Assembly: GCF_035920445.1 (NCBI RefSeq)
Contig: NZ_CP109162.1
Coordinates: 6,386,001-6,450,000 of the forward strand
Length of the DNA stretch: 64,000 nucleotides
Reading direction: 5' to 3'
DNA from: Nocardia sp. NBC_01730
GTDB lineage: Bacteria; Actinomycetota; Actinomycetes; Mycobacteriales; Mycobacteriaceae
Each line of letters starts with the position of its first letter. Position 1 is the stretch's first letter. Both the position numbers and the translations under genes were made by a program. The notes beneath the pieces were generated by a model. That model did no database searches, had not been told where the DNA came from, and was given only the letters and a program-made list of their open reading frames with translations. Shown piece by piece: positions 55,485 through 64,000 of the stretch.

Positions 55485-56111
55485 TCAGTGCTCCGATTCG
55501 GCCGGGCCGGACTTGTCGGACTCGTGCCGCTCGGTGTCCGTGCCCGCGTCGACCGGGACCTGCACCTGGACGGTGCCGTTCTGCTTGAAGTTGAACGAGA
55601 CGTTGTAGGTCAGGCCGGGGGTGATGTCCTTGGTCAGTCCGGTGATCTCGATCAAGATCGGGTTCGCCTCGGGGTCGTCGGCCGCCGGCCGGGAGCCGTG
55701 GTCGCCTTGCCTGGGGGCGGCGACCACGGTCTGCTGCGGGGCGAGCTCGACGGCGGACTTGCCCGCGGCCGGGGTGATCTTCACGGTGCCGAGGTCGGTG
55801 GTGATGCTGGCGAGCTGGTCCGTGACGGATTCGCCGTTGTTGACGATGGACAGGGCGATGGCCGCCTTGCCGCCCTTGGCGTTGGTGTACCCGCCGCCCT
55901 CGGCCGGGTACACGATGTGCACGTTCCGCAGTGCGATGCGGCCGACATCCGCGTGGTTGCCGTTCACGGCGGCAACCTGGCTCGCGGTCTGCGCGATCTG
56001 ACCCGCGCCGCAGCCGGACAGCGCGATCGCCGCTCCGGCGGCGAGTGCGGCAACCGTCACCATGCGACGTCGCGCCCCCTTCGGGGCGGTCACAGCGTTC
56101 AGGGCAGTCAC
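55485..56111 (-). CDS. Lipoprotein, LpqE-like
   Basis: A 208-residue secreted lipoprotein. After RRR, the signal peptide VTVAALAAGAAIALSGCGAG carries the lipobox LSGC. The mature part is beta-rich (VGRIALRNVHIVYPAEGG, AAIALSIVNNGE, LTYNVSFNFKQNGTVQVQVP) like LpqE and copper-chaperone-type PCuAC-like folds. An acidic His/Asp-rich tail ends it. GTG 56111 has GGAGGG 7 nt upstream, better than ATG 56126. Position between radA and carD matches Rv3584 lpqE. Confidence 0.85.
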   Translation of the reverse strand: MTALNAVTAPKGARRRMVTVAALAAGAAIALSGCGAGQIAQTASQVAAVNGNHADVGRIALRNVHIVYPAEGGGYTNAKGGKAAIALSIVNNGESVTDQLASITTDLGTVKITPAAGKSAVELAPQQTVVAAPRQGDHGSRPAADDPEANPILIEITGLTKDITPGLTYNVSFNFKQNGTVQVQVPVDAGTDTERHESDKSGPAESEH

Positions 56112-57020
<909 letters not shown>

Positions 57021-57022
57021 CC

Positions 57023-57748
57023 GTGAATACGCCTGACAACGGTGTCCGTCCCAGCGACGGGCCAGTTGTTGCTTTGGTGCCTGCCGCCGGTCGTGGCGTG
57101 CGTCTGGGTGAGTCCATACCCAAGGCGTTCGTCACGGTCGGCGGCACACCTATGGTCCGGCTCGCCGTCGAAGGCTTGATCGCCTCCGGCGCGGTCGACC
57201 GGATCATCGTGATGGTTTCCACCGAACTCGTCGATAGCGCCGTTGCCCTGCTGCCGCCCTCGGATTCGGTACACGTGGTCGTCGGCGGCGCCGAGCGCAT
57301 CGATTCGGTGCGGGCGGGCATAGCCGCCGCGCCCGACGCCGCCTATTTCCTCGTTCACGACGCCGCCCGCGCCCTCACCCCACCCGCGCTGGTCGCCAGG
57401 GTGGCTGCGGAGCTGCGTGCCGGCCATCGGGCGGTGGTTCCCGGACTCCCGGTCGCCGACACCATCAAGTCCGTCGACGCGGTGGGCACCGTGACCGGCA
57501 CCCCGGACCGCGCGCAGCTGCGCGCCATCCAGACGCCGCAGGGTTTCGCGGCCGATCTGCTGCGCTCCGCATACGTGACGGAAGGGATTCCGGCGACGGA
57601 TGACGCGGGGCTGGTCGAAAAGCTCGGCATCCAGGTCCGCACGATCCCCGGCGACCCGCTGGCATTCAAGATCACCACTCCGCTTGATCTTCTGCTCGCC
57701 AACGCGGTGCTGGACGGCGCGAGTATCGGCCGGGCGGTGGCACCGTGA
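57023..57748 (+). CDS. ispD: 2-C-methyl-D-erythritol 4-phosphate cytidylyltransferase
   Basis: A 241-residue enzyme forming CDP-ME in the MEP isoprenoid pathway. [20 protein letters not shown] is the CTP-binding N-terminus, [11 protein letters not shown] the conserved active-site segment, and [14 protein letters not shown] the dimer arm. GTG 57023 lies 2 nt after carD. Its stop overlaps the ispF GTG (GTGA). Confidence 0.96.
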   Translation: MNTPDNGVRPSDGPVVALVPAAGRGVRLGESIPKAFVTVGGTPMVRLAVEGLIASGAVDRIIVMVSTELVDSAVALLPPSDSVHVVVGGAERIDSVRAGIAAAPDAAYFLVHDAARALTPPALVARVAAELRAGHRAVVPGLPVADTIKSVDAVGTVTGTPDRAQLRAIQTPQGFAADLLRSAYVTEGIPATDDAGLVEKLGIQVRTIPGDPLAFKITTPLDLLLANAVLDGASIGRAVAP

Positions 57749-58218
57749 ACATGCGTGTCGGCATCGGCAGCGATGTCCACCCCGTTGAGACCGGCCGCCC
57801 CTGCTGGATGGCGGGTCTGCTGTTCGACGGAGACGACGGCTGCGCGGGCCATTCCGACGGCGACGTCGCGACACACGCCCTCTGCGACGCTTTGCTGTCC
57901 GCGGCCGGTCTCGGTGACGTCGGTGCGGTGTTCGGCACCGGTCGCCCGGAATGGGAAGGTGTGTCCGGCGCGGCCATGCTGAAGGAAGTGCGCAGGCTGC
58001 TCGGCGAAGCGGGCTTCGACGTCGTCAACGCGGCGGTCCAGGTGATCGGCAACCGGCCCAAGATCGGGCCTCGTCGCGCCGAGGCACAGCAGGTGCTCGG
58101 CGAACTACTCGGCGCACCGGTTTCGGTGTCCGGCACCACCACCGACGGTCTCGGGCTGACCGGTCGCGGCGAGGGGATTGCCGCGGTGGCGACCGCCCTG
58201 CTGCAATCCTGTCGTTGA
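57745..58218 (+). CDS. ispF: 2-C-methyl-D-erythritol 2,4-cyclodiphosphate synthase
   Basis: A 157-residue trimeric zinc enzyme of the MEP pathway. The metal site is GIGSDVHPV plus [17 protein letters not shown], and [20 protein letters not shown] forms the C-terminal signature. GTG 57745 overlaps the ispD stop; ATG 57751 is a possible start too. It shares a transcript with carD-ispD. Confidence 0.96.
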   Translation: MNMRVGIGSDVHPVETGRPCWMAGLLFDGDDGCAGHSDGDVATHALCDALLSAAGLGDVGAVFGTGRPEWEGVSGAAMLKEVRRLLGEAGFDVVNAAVQVIGNRPKIGPRRAEAQQVLGELLGAPVSVSGTTTDGLGLTGRGEGIAAVATALLQSCR

Positions 58219-58282
58219 TCCAGCTTCCGTGGACCAGAGCCGGTCCGTGAACGCCCCTATATACCAGCTAGGATCAACTGCC

Positions 58283-59689
58283 GTGACGCTGCGCCTCTTT
58301 GACACCGACACGCGGACCATGCGCGATTTCGCGCCCTTGGTCCCCGGCCGTGCTTCGGTGTACCTCTGTGGCGCCACCGTGCAGGGTGCGCCGCACATCG
58401 GCCATGTGCGCAGCGGTGTCGCGTTCGACGTCCTTCGGCGCTGGCTGCTCGCGCACGACTACGACGTCTGGTTCATCCGCAACGTCACCGACATCGATGA
58501 CAAGATCCTGACCAAAGCCGCAGAGGCGGATCGGCCGTGGTGGGAGTGGGCCGCCACGCATGAGCGCGCCTTCGACCGCGCCTACGATCTGCTCGGCGTG
58601 CTCCCGCCGTCCGCGGAGCCGCGGGCCACCGGGCACATCACTCAGATGGTCGGCCTGATGCAGCGGCTGATCGATCGCGGTCACGCCTACGCCTCGTCGG
58701 GCAACGTCTACTTCGACGTGGTCAGCTACCCGGACTACGGAAAGCTGTCCGGCCACAAGCTCGACGACGTGCACCAGGGCGAGAGCGCGGGCGAGGGCAA
58801 GCGCGACCCGCGCGACTTCACACTGTGGAAGGCCGCCAAGCCGGGCGAGCCGACTTGGCCGTCGCCCTGGGGCCCCGGGCGACCCGGCTGGCATCTGGAG
58901 TGCTCCGCGATGGCCGAGTTCTACCTCGGGCCGGAGTTCGACATTCATTGCGGCGGTATAGATCTGGTGTTCCCGCACCACGAGAACGAGATCGCCCAAT
59001 CGAAGGCCGCGGGCGACGGCTTCGCCAGGTACTGGCTGCACAACGGCTGGGTGACCTTGGGCGGGGAGAAAATGGCCAAGACGCTGGGCAACGTGCTCTC
59101 GGTGCCGAATGTGCTCGAAAAGGTTCGCGCTGTCGAACTCCGGTTCTACCTGGGTAGCGCGCACTACCGCTCGATGCTGGAGTACTCGGACAAGGCGCTG
59201 AACGATGCCGCGCAGTCCTATCAGCGCGTCGAGGCCTTCGTGAACCGTGTCGTGGACCGGGCGGGCGAGCTCCCGGTGGGTAAGTGGACCGACGCGTTCG
59301 CCGCGGCCATCGATGACGACCTCGCGGTGCCGAAAGCACTCGCAGAGATCCACCGCGTGGTGCACGAGGGCAACAGGGCGCTGGAGGCGGGCGCGATCGA
59401 CTCGGCTCGTGACCTGGCGAGCCAGGTGCGTGCCATGCTCGGCATCCTCGGCGTGGACCCACTCGATCCGCACTGGTACATTCCGGGCGACTCCTCGGCC
59501 GCGCTCGGCGCTCTCGACGTGCTGGTGCACGCGGAGCTCGACCGTCGCCAGCGCGCGCGGGCCGCGAAGGATTGGGCGAGCGCCGATGCCGCTCGCGATC
59601 GCCTGCAGGTCGCGGGCATCGAGGTCACCGACACCGCCAACGGCCCAGAATGGGCGCTCGGCGCACCGCAATCTGGAAAGGCCAACTGA
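58283..59689 (+). CDS. cysS: Cysteinyl-tRNA synthetase
   Basis: A 468-residue class I synthetase. The zinc/ATP entry is [18 protein letters not shown] (HIGH motif). Further zinc ligands lie in [14 protein letters not shown] and [23 protein letters not shown] is the KMSKS motif. The anticodon-binding helical domain fills the C-terminus. TAGGAT at 58269-58274 lies 8 nt before GTG 58283, suggesting a leaderless start. Its stop overlaps the rlmB start by one base. Confidence 0.95.
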   Translation: MTLRLFDTDTRTMRDFAPLVPGRASVYLCGATVQGAPHIGHVRSGVAFDVLRRWLLAHDYDVWFIRNVTDIDDKILTKAAEADRPWWEWAATHERAFDRAYDLLGVLPPSAEPRATGHITQMVGLMQRLIDRGHAYASSGNVYFDVVSYPDYGKLSGHKLDDVHQGESAGEGKRDPRDFTLWKAAKPGEPTWPSPWGPGRPGWHLECSAMAEFYLGPEFDIHCGGIDLVFPHHENEIAQSKAAGDGFARYWLHNGWVTLGGEKMAKTLGNVLSVPNVLEKVRAVELRFYLGSAHYRSMLEYSDKALNDAAQSYQRVEAFVNRVVDRAGELPVGKWTDAFAAAIDDDLAVPKALAEIHRVVHEGNRALEAGAIDSARDLASQVRAMLGILGVDPLDPHWYIPGDSSAALGALDVLVHAELDRRQRARAAKDWASADAARDRLQVAGIEVTDTANGPEWALGAPQSGKAN

Positions 59690-60669
59690 TGGCAGGCAAT
59701 TCGCAGCGCCGAGGTGCGGTTCGCAAGGGCGGGACCAAGAAGGGGGCCGTGGTCGGCTCCGGCGGCAAGCGCAGGCGGGGACTGGAGGGTCGTGGCGCGA
59801 CTCCACCCGCCGAAAAGCGCACCAAGCATCCGGCCGCCAAGCGTGCGGCCGCCAAGACCAAGGCAACGCAGGGCCGTGCGGCCACGCGTGGCGGTACCAC
59901 GTCGCGTCCCGCGGGTCGCAAGAACGACGACGGCCCGGAGTTGGTGCTCGGGCGTAACCCGGTGGTCGAGTGCCTGCGCGCGGGCGTGCCCGCGACCGCT
60001 CTGTACGTCGCGGTCGGCACCGAGAACGACGACCGGCTGACCGAGAGCGTGCGACTCGCCGCCGACAAAGGCATCTCCATTCTGGAAGTTCCGCGCACCG
60101 ACCTGGATCGGTTGAGCGCCAACGGAATGCATCAGGGCGTCGCGCTGCAGGTGCCGCCGTACCGTTACGCCCATCCGGACGATCTGCTCGCCAAGGTCCG
60201 CGATTCGGGCGGCCCGGCGCTACTCGTCGCGCTGGACAACATTTCCGATCCGCGCAACCTCGGCGCCGTGATCCGCTCCGTGGCGGCTTTCGGCGGCCAG
60301 GGTGTGCTGATCCCGCAGCGGCGCAGCGCGAGCGTCACCGCGGTAGCCTGGCGTACCAGCGCAGGCGCCGCGGCGCGGCTCCCGGTCGCCCGAGCGACGA
60401 ATCTGACTCGCACGCTGAAGGATTGGGCGGACAAGGGGATCCAGATCGTCGGCCTGGACGCGGGCGGCGACACGACGCTGGATGAGTTCGATGGCCGCGA
60501 GCCCACCGTCGTCGTGGTTGGTTCGGAGGGCAAGGGTCTGTCCCGCCTGGTCCGGGAGACCTGCGACGCGGTCATCGGAATTCCGATGGCCGGCCCGGTC
60601 GAATCGCTGAACGCCTCGGTCGCTGCGGGCGTCGTACTCTCCGAAATCGCCCGCCAGCGCCGAATTTGA
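59689..60669 (+). CDS. rlmB: 23S rRNA (guanosine-2'-O-)-methyltransferase RlmB (TrmH family)
   Basis: A 326-residue SPOUT methyltransferase. A highly basic 80-residue N-terminus (Lys/Arg/Ala-rich) precedes the substrate-binding domain ([17 protein letters not shown]) and the SpoU knot domain with [32 protein letters not shown] and [20 protein letters not shown]. It probably methylates G2251 of 23S rRNA. ATG 59689. The order cysS-rlmB matches Rv3580c-Rv3579c. Confidence 0.93.
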   Translation: MAGNSQRRGAVRKGGTKKGAVVGSGGKRRRGLEGRGATPPAEKRTKHPAAKRAAAKTKATQGRAATRGGTTSRPAGRKNDDGPELVLGRNPVVECLRAGVPATALYVAVGTENDDRLTESVRLAADKGISILEVPRTDLDRLSANGMHQGVALQVPPYRYAHPDDLLAKVRDSGGPALLVALDNISDPRNLGAVIRSVAAFGGQGVLIPQRRSASVTAVAWRTSAGAAARLPVARATNLTRTLKDWADKGIQIVGLDAGGDTTLDEFDGREPTVVVVGSEGKGLSRLVRETCDAVIGIPMAGPVESLNASVAAGVVLSEIARQRRI

Positions 60670-60671
60670 TC

Positions 60672-60685
60672 GCGGGCTCGCCCGC
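60672..60685 (+). terminator. Short hairpin after rlmB
   Basis: GCGGGC (60672-60677), TC, GCCCGC (60680-60685) form a perfect 6-bp stem 3 nt after the rlmB stop. It abuts the palindromic element beginning at 60682. Confidence 0.5.
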
Positions 60686-60984
60686 CTCTCCGGGGCTTTA
60701 GGCCGTACGAGTTGGGTGACATGGGATTGCGCTCAGGTCTTGCGTCTGGTGCCACTCGAGTTCTGGGCGTACCCGGTGAGTTACCCGTGTACTTGCGAAA
60801 TCAGTTGTTATGCATCGTTGTTCAGTTAGACCAGGGAGGCACTTGGGGGTGAAGTACGCGCGCCGGCAGGCAGCGGAGAGAGCTTGTCAGGTACGTCCAG
60901 AACTGAAGGCGCACCGAAACGCAGGACCTGAACGCAAATCCCGCATCACACCAACTCGTACGGCCTAACGACCCGGAGAGGCGG
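60682..60984. repeat. ~300-bp element with ~93-bp terminal inverted repeats
   Basis: The left arm (60682-60774; CCGCCTCTCCGGGG, TAGGCCGTACGAGTTGG, CTCAGGTC, AGTTCTGGGCGTACC) and the right arm (60890-60984) are imperfect inverse complements along their full length, with few mismatches and small gaps. The 115-bp centre is less GC-rich and contains TTGTTATGCATCGTTGTTCA. No gene is credible in it. It could be a MITE-like insertion or a large structured RNA. Confidence 0.85.
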
Positions 60985-61007
60985 AACAGCCCAGTAGAAT
61001 TCGGTTG

Positions 61008-61286
61008 GTGGTGATACCGAACCAGCCCATCGGGCAGACGATCGAGCATCCGAACGCGACGGCGGTGTTGTTCCTTGGCGCGGCGAGTGTCCTCTGCTGC
61101 GGTGTGCTGGGACCGGTGGCGTGGGCGCTGGGTAAGCGGGCGCTCGATCAGATCGAGGAGTCCGGCGGCGCGTACGGTGGCCGCGCCCAGGTGCTGGTCG
61201 GCTATATCCTCGGCATGATCGGCACCGTCTTGATGATCGTCTTCGCTGTGTTGTTCCTGCTGATCCTGATGCGCGGCAACGCCTAG
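61008..61286 (+). CDS. DUF4190-type small membrane protein
   Basis: A 92-residue protein with two membrane helices (ATAVLFLGAASVLCCGVLGP and VGYILGMIGTVLMIVFAVLF) around WALGKRALDQIEESGGAYGG, the DUF4190 pattern. TAGAAT at 60995-61000 lies 7 nt before GTG 61008, an excellent leaderless promoter located just outside the palindromic element. Its end overlaps the convergent crotonase gene by 4 bp. Function unknown. Confidence 0.82.
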   Translation: MVIPNQPIGQTIEHPNATAVLFLGAASVLCCGVLGPVAWALGKRALDQIEESGGAYGGRAQVLVGYILGMIGTVLMIVFAVLFLLILMRGNA

Positions 61287-62092
61287 TCCAAACTGGGACG
61301 TTCCCGTTCGCCCTCGACCTCCCAGGCGGGCCACTCCGAGCTGACGCTGCCGGTCCAATTGGGCTGTCTTCGATCCTTGAACGCCGCCATGGCCTCACCG
61401 CCGTCGATGCTCTTGGCTACGTGCTGGTTGAGGTCGTGTTCCAGGTGGCCGACCATGGTGGAGCTCATCCCGATTCCCTCCCACAGCAGCCGCTTGGACA
61501 GCGCCACCGGTAGCGGCGCCGAACCGTTGACGATGTCGTGCGCGACGGCCAGCGCCGTCGGGAGCACCTCGCCCGCGGGCAGGCAACTGTTGGCGATCCC
61601 CATCGCCTTCGCCTCGTCGCCGTCGAAGGTGCGGCCGGTCAGCATGATGTCGGCCGCGTTGGCCATGCCGATCAGGCGAGGTAGCGTCCAGTGCGCGTAA
61701 CCGTCGGCCATGACGCCGCGACGGACCTGGTTGAGCCCATACACCGCGTCGTGCGCCATGTATCGCAGGTCGCATTGCAGGGCGAGGGCGAGCCCGATGC
61801 CGACCGCATGCCCGTTCACCGCCGCGATCACCGGTTTGCGCACCCTCCACGGCGGCGGGTCCAGGGTCGCGCTGACCTCCCCGACCCGGTTGGACAGGTC
61901 GGCGCCTGCGCAGAACGCGGGCGGTGTGCCGGTGATGATCACGGCACGAATGGCGTCTTCCACATCACAGCGCTGCAGCGCGGCACTCAGTTCGGCGGCC
62001 ATCGTCGGGGTGAAGGCGTTCTGCTGAGCTGGCCGGTTGAGCGTGAGCACGGCGATGCCTGCGGAGACATCGACATGCAGTTCCGAACTCAT
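61283..62092 (-). CDS. Crotonase family protein without the hydratase glutamates
   Basis: A 269-residue crotonase. PPAFCAGADLS and NGHAVGIGLALALQCDLRYM form the CoA oxyanion hole. The two glutamates of enoyl-CoA hydratase are not where expected: GIGLALAL replaces the GGGCEL type, and LNQVRRGVMADG replaces a PEV motif. Another crotonase reaction is therefore more likely than hydration. The start is ATG 62092. The acyl-CoA dehydrogenase gene lies 55 nt upstream on the same strand, so they may form an operon. Confidence 0.82.
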   Translation of the reverse strand: MSSELHVDVSAGIAVLTLNRPAQQNAFTPTMAAELSAALQRCDVEDAIRAVIITGTPPAFCAGADLSNRVGEVSATLDPPPWRVRKPVIAAVNGHAVGIGLALALQCDLRYMAHDAVYGLNQVRRGVMADGYAHWTLPRLIGMANAADIMLTGRTFDGDEAKAMGIANSCLPAGEVLPTALAVAHDIVNGSAPLPVALSKRLLWEGIGMSSTMVGHLEHDLNQHVAKSIDGGEAMAAFKDRRQPNWTGSVSSEWPAWEVEGERERPSLD

Positions 62093-62147
62093 GCCACAGC
62101 ATGTTAGCCGACTGGGGCCACCCTGACCTCGGGCCGAAAAACCTCTG

Positions 62148-63392
62148 CTACCCGCGCAGGACCTTGCGTCCGATGGCGTACTTGTGCACCTCGGTGGGCC
62201 CGTCGTAGAGCCGGAACGCGCGCATGTCCCGGAAGATCATCTCGACCACCGTCTCGTCGCTGATGCCGATGCCGCCGAGCACCTGTACGCACCGGTCGGC
62301 GACCTTGAACAGTTCCTCGGAGACGAACGCTTTGGCGATCGAGCTCTCGTGCCGCGCCTTCGCGCCGTTGTCCATCAGCCAGCACGCATGCCAGATGGTG
62401 AGCCTGCACTGGTGCAGCGCGATCTCGTTGTCGGCCAGCATGAACGACACGCCCTCGTGCTCGCCGATCGGCTTGCCGAACGCGGTGCGGGTGCGCGCAT
62501 GCTCGACCGCGATGCTCTGTGCCCGCTCGGCCGCGCCGAGCCAGCGCATGCAGTGGGTCAGCCGGGCGGGGGCGAGCCGCAGCTGGGCGTAGCGCAGCGC
62601 CTGGCCGGCCTCGCCGAGCAGCGCCTCCTTGGGCAGGACCAGGTTCTCGAAGCGGACCACCCCGTGCCCGGCGACGTAGTTGCGGTCCATCGTGTTCATC
62701 GTGCGTTCGATGACGATGCCCTGTCTGGTGCGGCGTTCGCGGCTCCCTCCGTGGCTACCCGAGCTACCGCCTCCGGGCCCGTCGCTCCCGCCGGGCTGGT
62801 CGCCGTCGGTGAGGAACAAGGTGGGGCCCTCTGGCAGGTGCGGGTTGGCCGCGAGCCGGGCCATGATGATCCAGGTCTTCGCGCCGTTCGCGCCGGTGAT
62901 CAGCCACTTGCGGCCGTTGATGGTGAAGTTCGTGCCGTCGAAGGTCGCCTCGGTGGCCAGCTGGGCGGGGTCGGAGCCCGCGCCGTCCGGCTCGGTCATC
63001 GCGAAAACCGAGCGCTGGTGGCCGCCGACCATCGGCGCCAGATAACGCTGCACCTGCCCCGGGTCGGCGACCTTGGACAGCAGGAACATGTTGCCCTCGT
63101 CGGGCGCCGCGCAGTTCATCGCGATCGGGCCGAGAGTGGACCAGCCCGCCGCCTCGTAGATCACCGCCTGCTCGATGTGGGTCAGCCCGCGTCCGCCGAG
63201 CGACCGGGGCGCCTGCACGGTGAGCAGCTGCGCGGCGCGGGCGAGTTCGACCAGTTCCTGCCGCAGCTCGTCGGTTGGGCCGTGCGAGGTCAGGCGGGGG
63301 TCCCGCTCGTACGGAACGATCTCGTCGATGACGAACTGGCGGACGCGGTCGCGTTCGGCGGCGAGTTCGGCGGGAATCGCGAAATCGATCAT
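62148..63392 (-). CDS. Acyl-CoA dehydrogenase with in-frame repeat insertion
   Basis: A 414-residue FAD-dependent acyl-CoA dehydrogenase. FAMTEPDGAGSDPAQLATEA and GRKWLITGANGAKTWIIMAR bind FAD/substrate. Typical C-terminal motifs are RTAFGKPIGEHEG, QVLGGIGISDETVVE and YDGPTEVHKYAIGRKVL. Between LTDGDQPG and GIVIERTMNTMDRNY lies a Gly/Ser/Arg-rich insertion of about 22 residues (GSDGPGGGSSGSHGGS and RERRTRQ), encoded by a copy of dispersed repeat R. The insertion sits in a surface loop of the beta-domain, so activity may survive. Confidence 0.9.
   Translation of the reverse strand: MIDFAIPAELAAERDRVRQFVIDEIVPYERDPRLTSHGPTDELRQELVELARAAQLLTVQAPRSLGGRGLTHIEQAVIYEAAGWSTLGPIAMNCAAPDEGNMFLLSKVADPGQVQRYLAPMVGGHQRSVFAMTEPDGAGSDPAQLATEATFDGTNFTINGRKWLITGANGAKTWIIMARLAANPHLPEGPTLFLTDGDQPGGSDGPGGGSSGSHGGSRERRTRQGIVIERTMNTMDRNYVAGHGVVRFENLVLPKEALLGEAGQALRYAQLRLAPARLTHCMRWLGAAERAQSIAVEHARTRTAFGKPIGEHEGVSFMLADNEIALHQCRLTIWHACWLMDNGAKARHESSIAKAFVSEELFKVADRCVQVLGGIGISDETVVEMIFRDMRAFRLYDGPTEVHKYAIGRKVLRG
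62721..62794 (+). repeat. Dispersed repeat R, copy 4 (inside acyl-CoA dehydrogenase)
   Basis: CTGTCTGGTGCGGCG and the following CTACCGCCTCCGGGCCCG plus TCGCTCCCGCC match the repeat units at 28508-28646, including the CTGTCTG-TGCGGCG junction seen between copies 2 and 3. It is read in frame, in reverse complement, within the acyl-CoA dehydrogenase gene. Confidence 0.85.
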
Positions 63393-63604
63393 CGTTGGTC
63401 ACCATTCGTTCGGGGGCGCGATGGGTCGAGCATACGAAACCGTTCCGAAAAAACTGAAGGCGGCTGCCGTCAGCAAGCTTTGTGCGCGTGGGAGGCGGCT
63501 GAGCTGCGCCGATCTCGCTGGCGTCCGGTATCAGCGCCGGGGCATCGTTGCAGTTATCGAGAACGAAGGCGCACAGCCCAGCACACCGAACGAGGAGAAT
63601 CTCA

Positions 63605-63781
63605 ATGATGACCGTCGCCGCTGTCGCTCAACTGTTGATCGCGCTCGCCTCCGTCAGGATCCCCGCGGTGCGGCACTACTACGGAGCGGCCGCCAAAGCC
63701 GCCGCCGAGTCGGAGCTGGTCCGTCAGGGCGCGCGTCCGACCATCCTCGAGGAGAACAGGATGCGTTTCGACGCGGTCTGA
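63605..63781 (+). CDS. Small hypothetical protein
   Basis: A 58-residue protein starting MMTVAAVAQLLIALASVRIP, with a weakly hydrophobic N-terminus and a charged helical remainder (AAAESELVRQGARPTILEEN). GAGGAGAA about 5 nt upstream makes a convincing ribosome-binding site for ATG 63605. I do not recognise the family. It ends 17 nt before the convergent permease gene. Confidence 0.6.
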   Translation: MMTVAAVAQLLIALASVRIPAVRHYYGAAAKAAAESELVRQGARPTILEENRMRFDAV

Positions 63782-63797
63782 AGACGCGAGTGGCGGA

Positions 63798-64000
63798 TCA
63801 GCCAACCTGGCGGCGCCGGGTGCCGACCACCCGGCAGCAGAGGTAGATCAGGAACGAGATCGTGGTGACGAATGTCGAGACCGGAACACCCGGGGCCAGC
63901 GACAGCAGAATGCCGCCGACCGCGGCGATCTCGGCGAACACCACCGCGAGCACGGTTGCCCGGATCGGATTCGCGGTGAGTTGCGCGGCGGCGGCGGCCG
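63798..64000 (-). CDS. Metal ABC transporter permease, C-terminal part (cut by window edge)
   Basis: An open frame runs in from the window edge and stops at 63798. The last 67 residues include ATVLAVVFAEIAAVGGILLS, APGVPVSTFVTTISFLIYLC and a basic end GTRRRQVG. This is the typical final part of zinc/manganese ABC permeases (ZnuB/MntB type, ABC-3 family). The rest, and its ATP-binding and solute-binding partners, would lie beyond 64000. Confidence 0.75.
   Translation of the reverse strand, partial: AAAAAQLTANPIRATVLAVVFAEIAAVGGILLSLAPGVPVSTFVTTISFLIYLCCRVVGTRRRQVG

Overview
The window is a high-GC actinobacterial chromosome segment. Gene content and order point to the mycolic-acid group, most likely Nocardia. 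Several blocks keep the order known from the Mycobacterium tuberculosis Rv3628-Rv3579c region: ppa-dacB-metalloprotease-tilS-hpt; ftsH-folE-folP-folB-folK-panC-panD-coaX-lysS-lsr2-clpC; mhuD-hydrolase-mutY-canB; and radA-lpqE-carD-ispD-ispF-cysS-rlmB. The genus is inferred from content and was not tested. I saw no rRNA or tRNA gene, CRISPR array or intact insertion sequence.

Layout. 0-5.6 kb: a SAM-IV riboswitch with a class V aminotransferase/desulfurase, a Uma2 nuclease-fold protein, a flavin reductase, a YbaK deacylase, a short OHCU-decarboxylase-like protein, a crotonase and an autoregulated MarR. 5.6-10.7 kb: ppa, dacB, a zinc protease, tilS and hpt. 10.7-25.9 kb is accessory: an overlapping operon of two membrane Ser/Thr kinases (the second with degenerate catalytic motifs) plus a cyclase-family hydrolase; an amidase-fold protein missing catalytic residues; a LysR regulator; an ALDH-SDR pair divergent from a PucR/CdaR regulator; and several hypotheticals. 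25.9-40 kb: ftsH, the folate operon (folE-P-B-K and two membrane proteins), the pantothenate/CoA genes, a cysteine dioxygenase-rhodanese pair behind a Cys-Cys leader peptide, lysS and lsr2. 40-50.7 kb: an FHA regulator, a DUF1772 protein, a secreted lipase, clpC, a two-component system, OsmC, B12-riboswitch-controlled cbtBA and mhuD. 50.7-60.7 kb: mutY, canB, radA, an LpqE-like lipoprotein, carD, ispD, ispF, cysS and rlmB. 60.7-64 kb: a long inverted-repeat element, a small membrane protein, a crotonase, an acyl-CoA dehydrogenase carrying a repeat insertion, and the end of a metal ABC permease.

Three regulatory RNAs tie sulfur and cobalt metabolism to effectors: SAM-IV before the desulfurase-like gene, the Cys-Cys attenuator before cysteine dioxygenase, and a cobalamin riboswitch before cbtB. 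Many genes appear to be leaderless, with a TANNNT -10 hexamer 6-8 nt before the start codon; this helped choose starts.

The most unusual items are the Cys-Cys attenuator, the kinase/pseudokinase operon, two families of dispersed repeats (one inserted in frame in an acyl-CoA dehydrogenase, one flanking folP-folB in inverted orientation), an in-frame 36-bp triplicate repeat, a ~300-bp palindromic element after rlmB, and the absence of disA beside radA.
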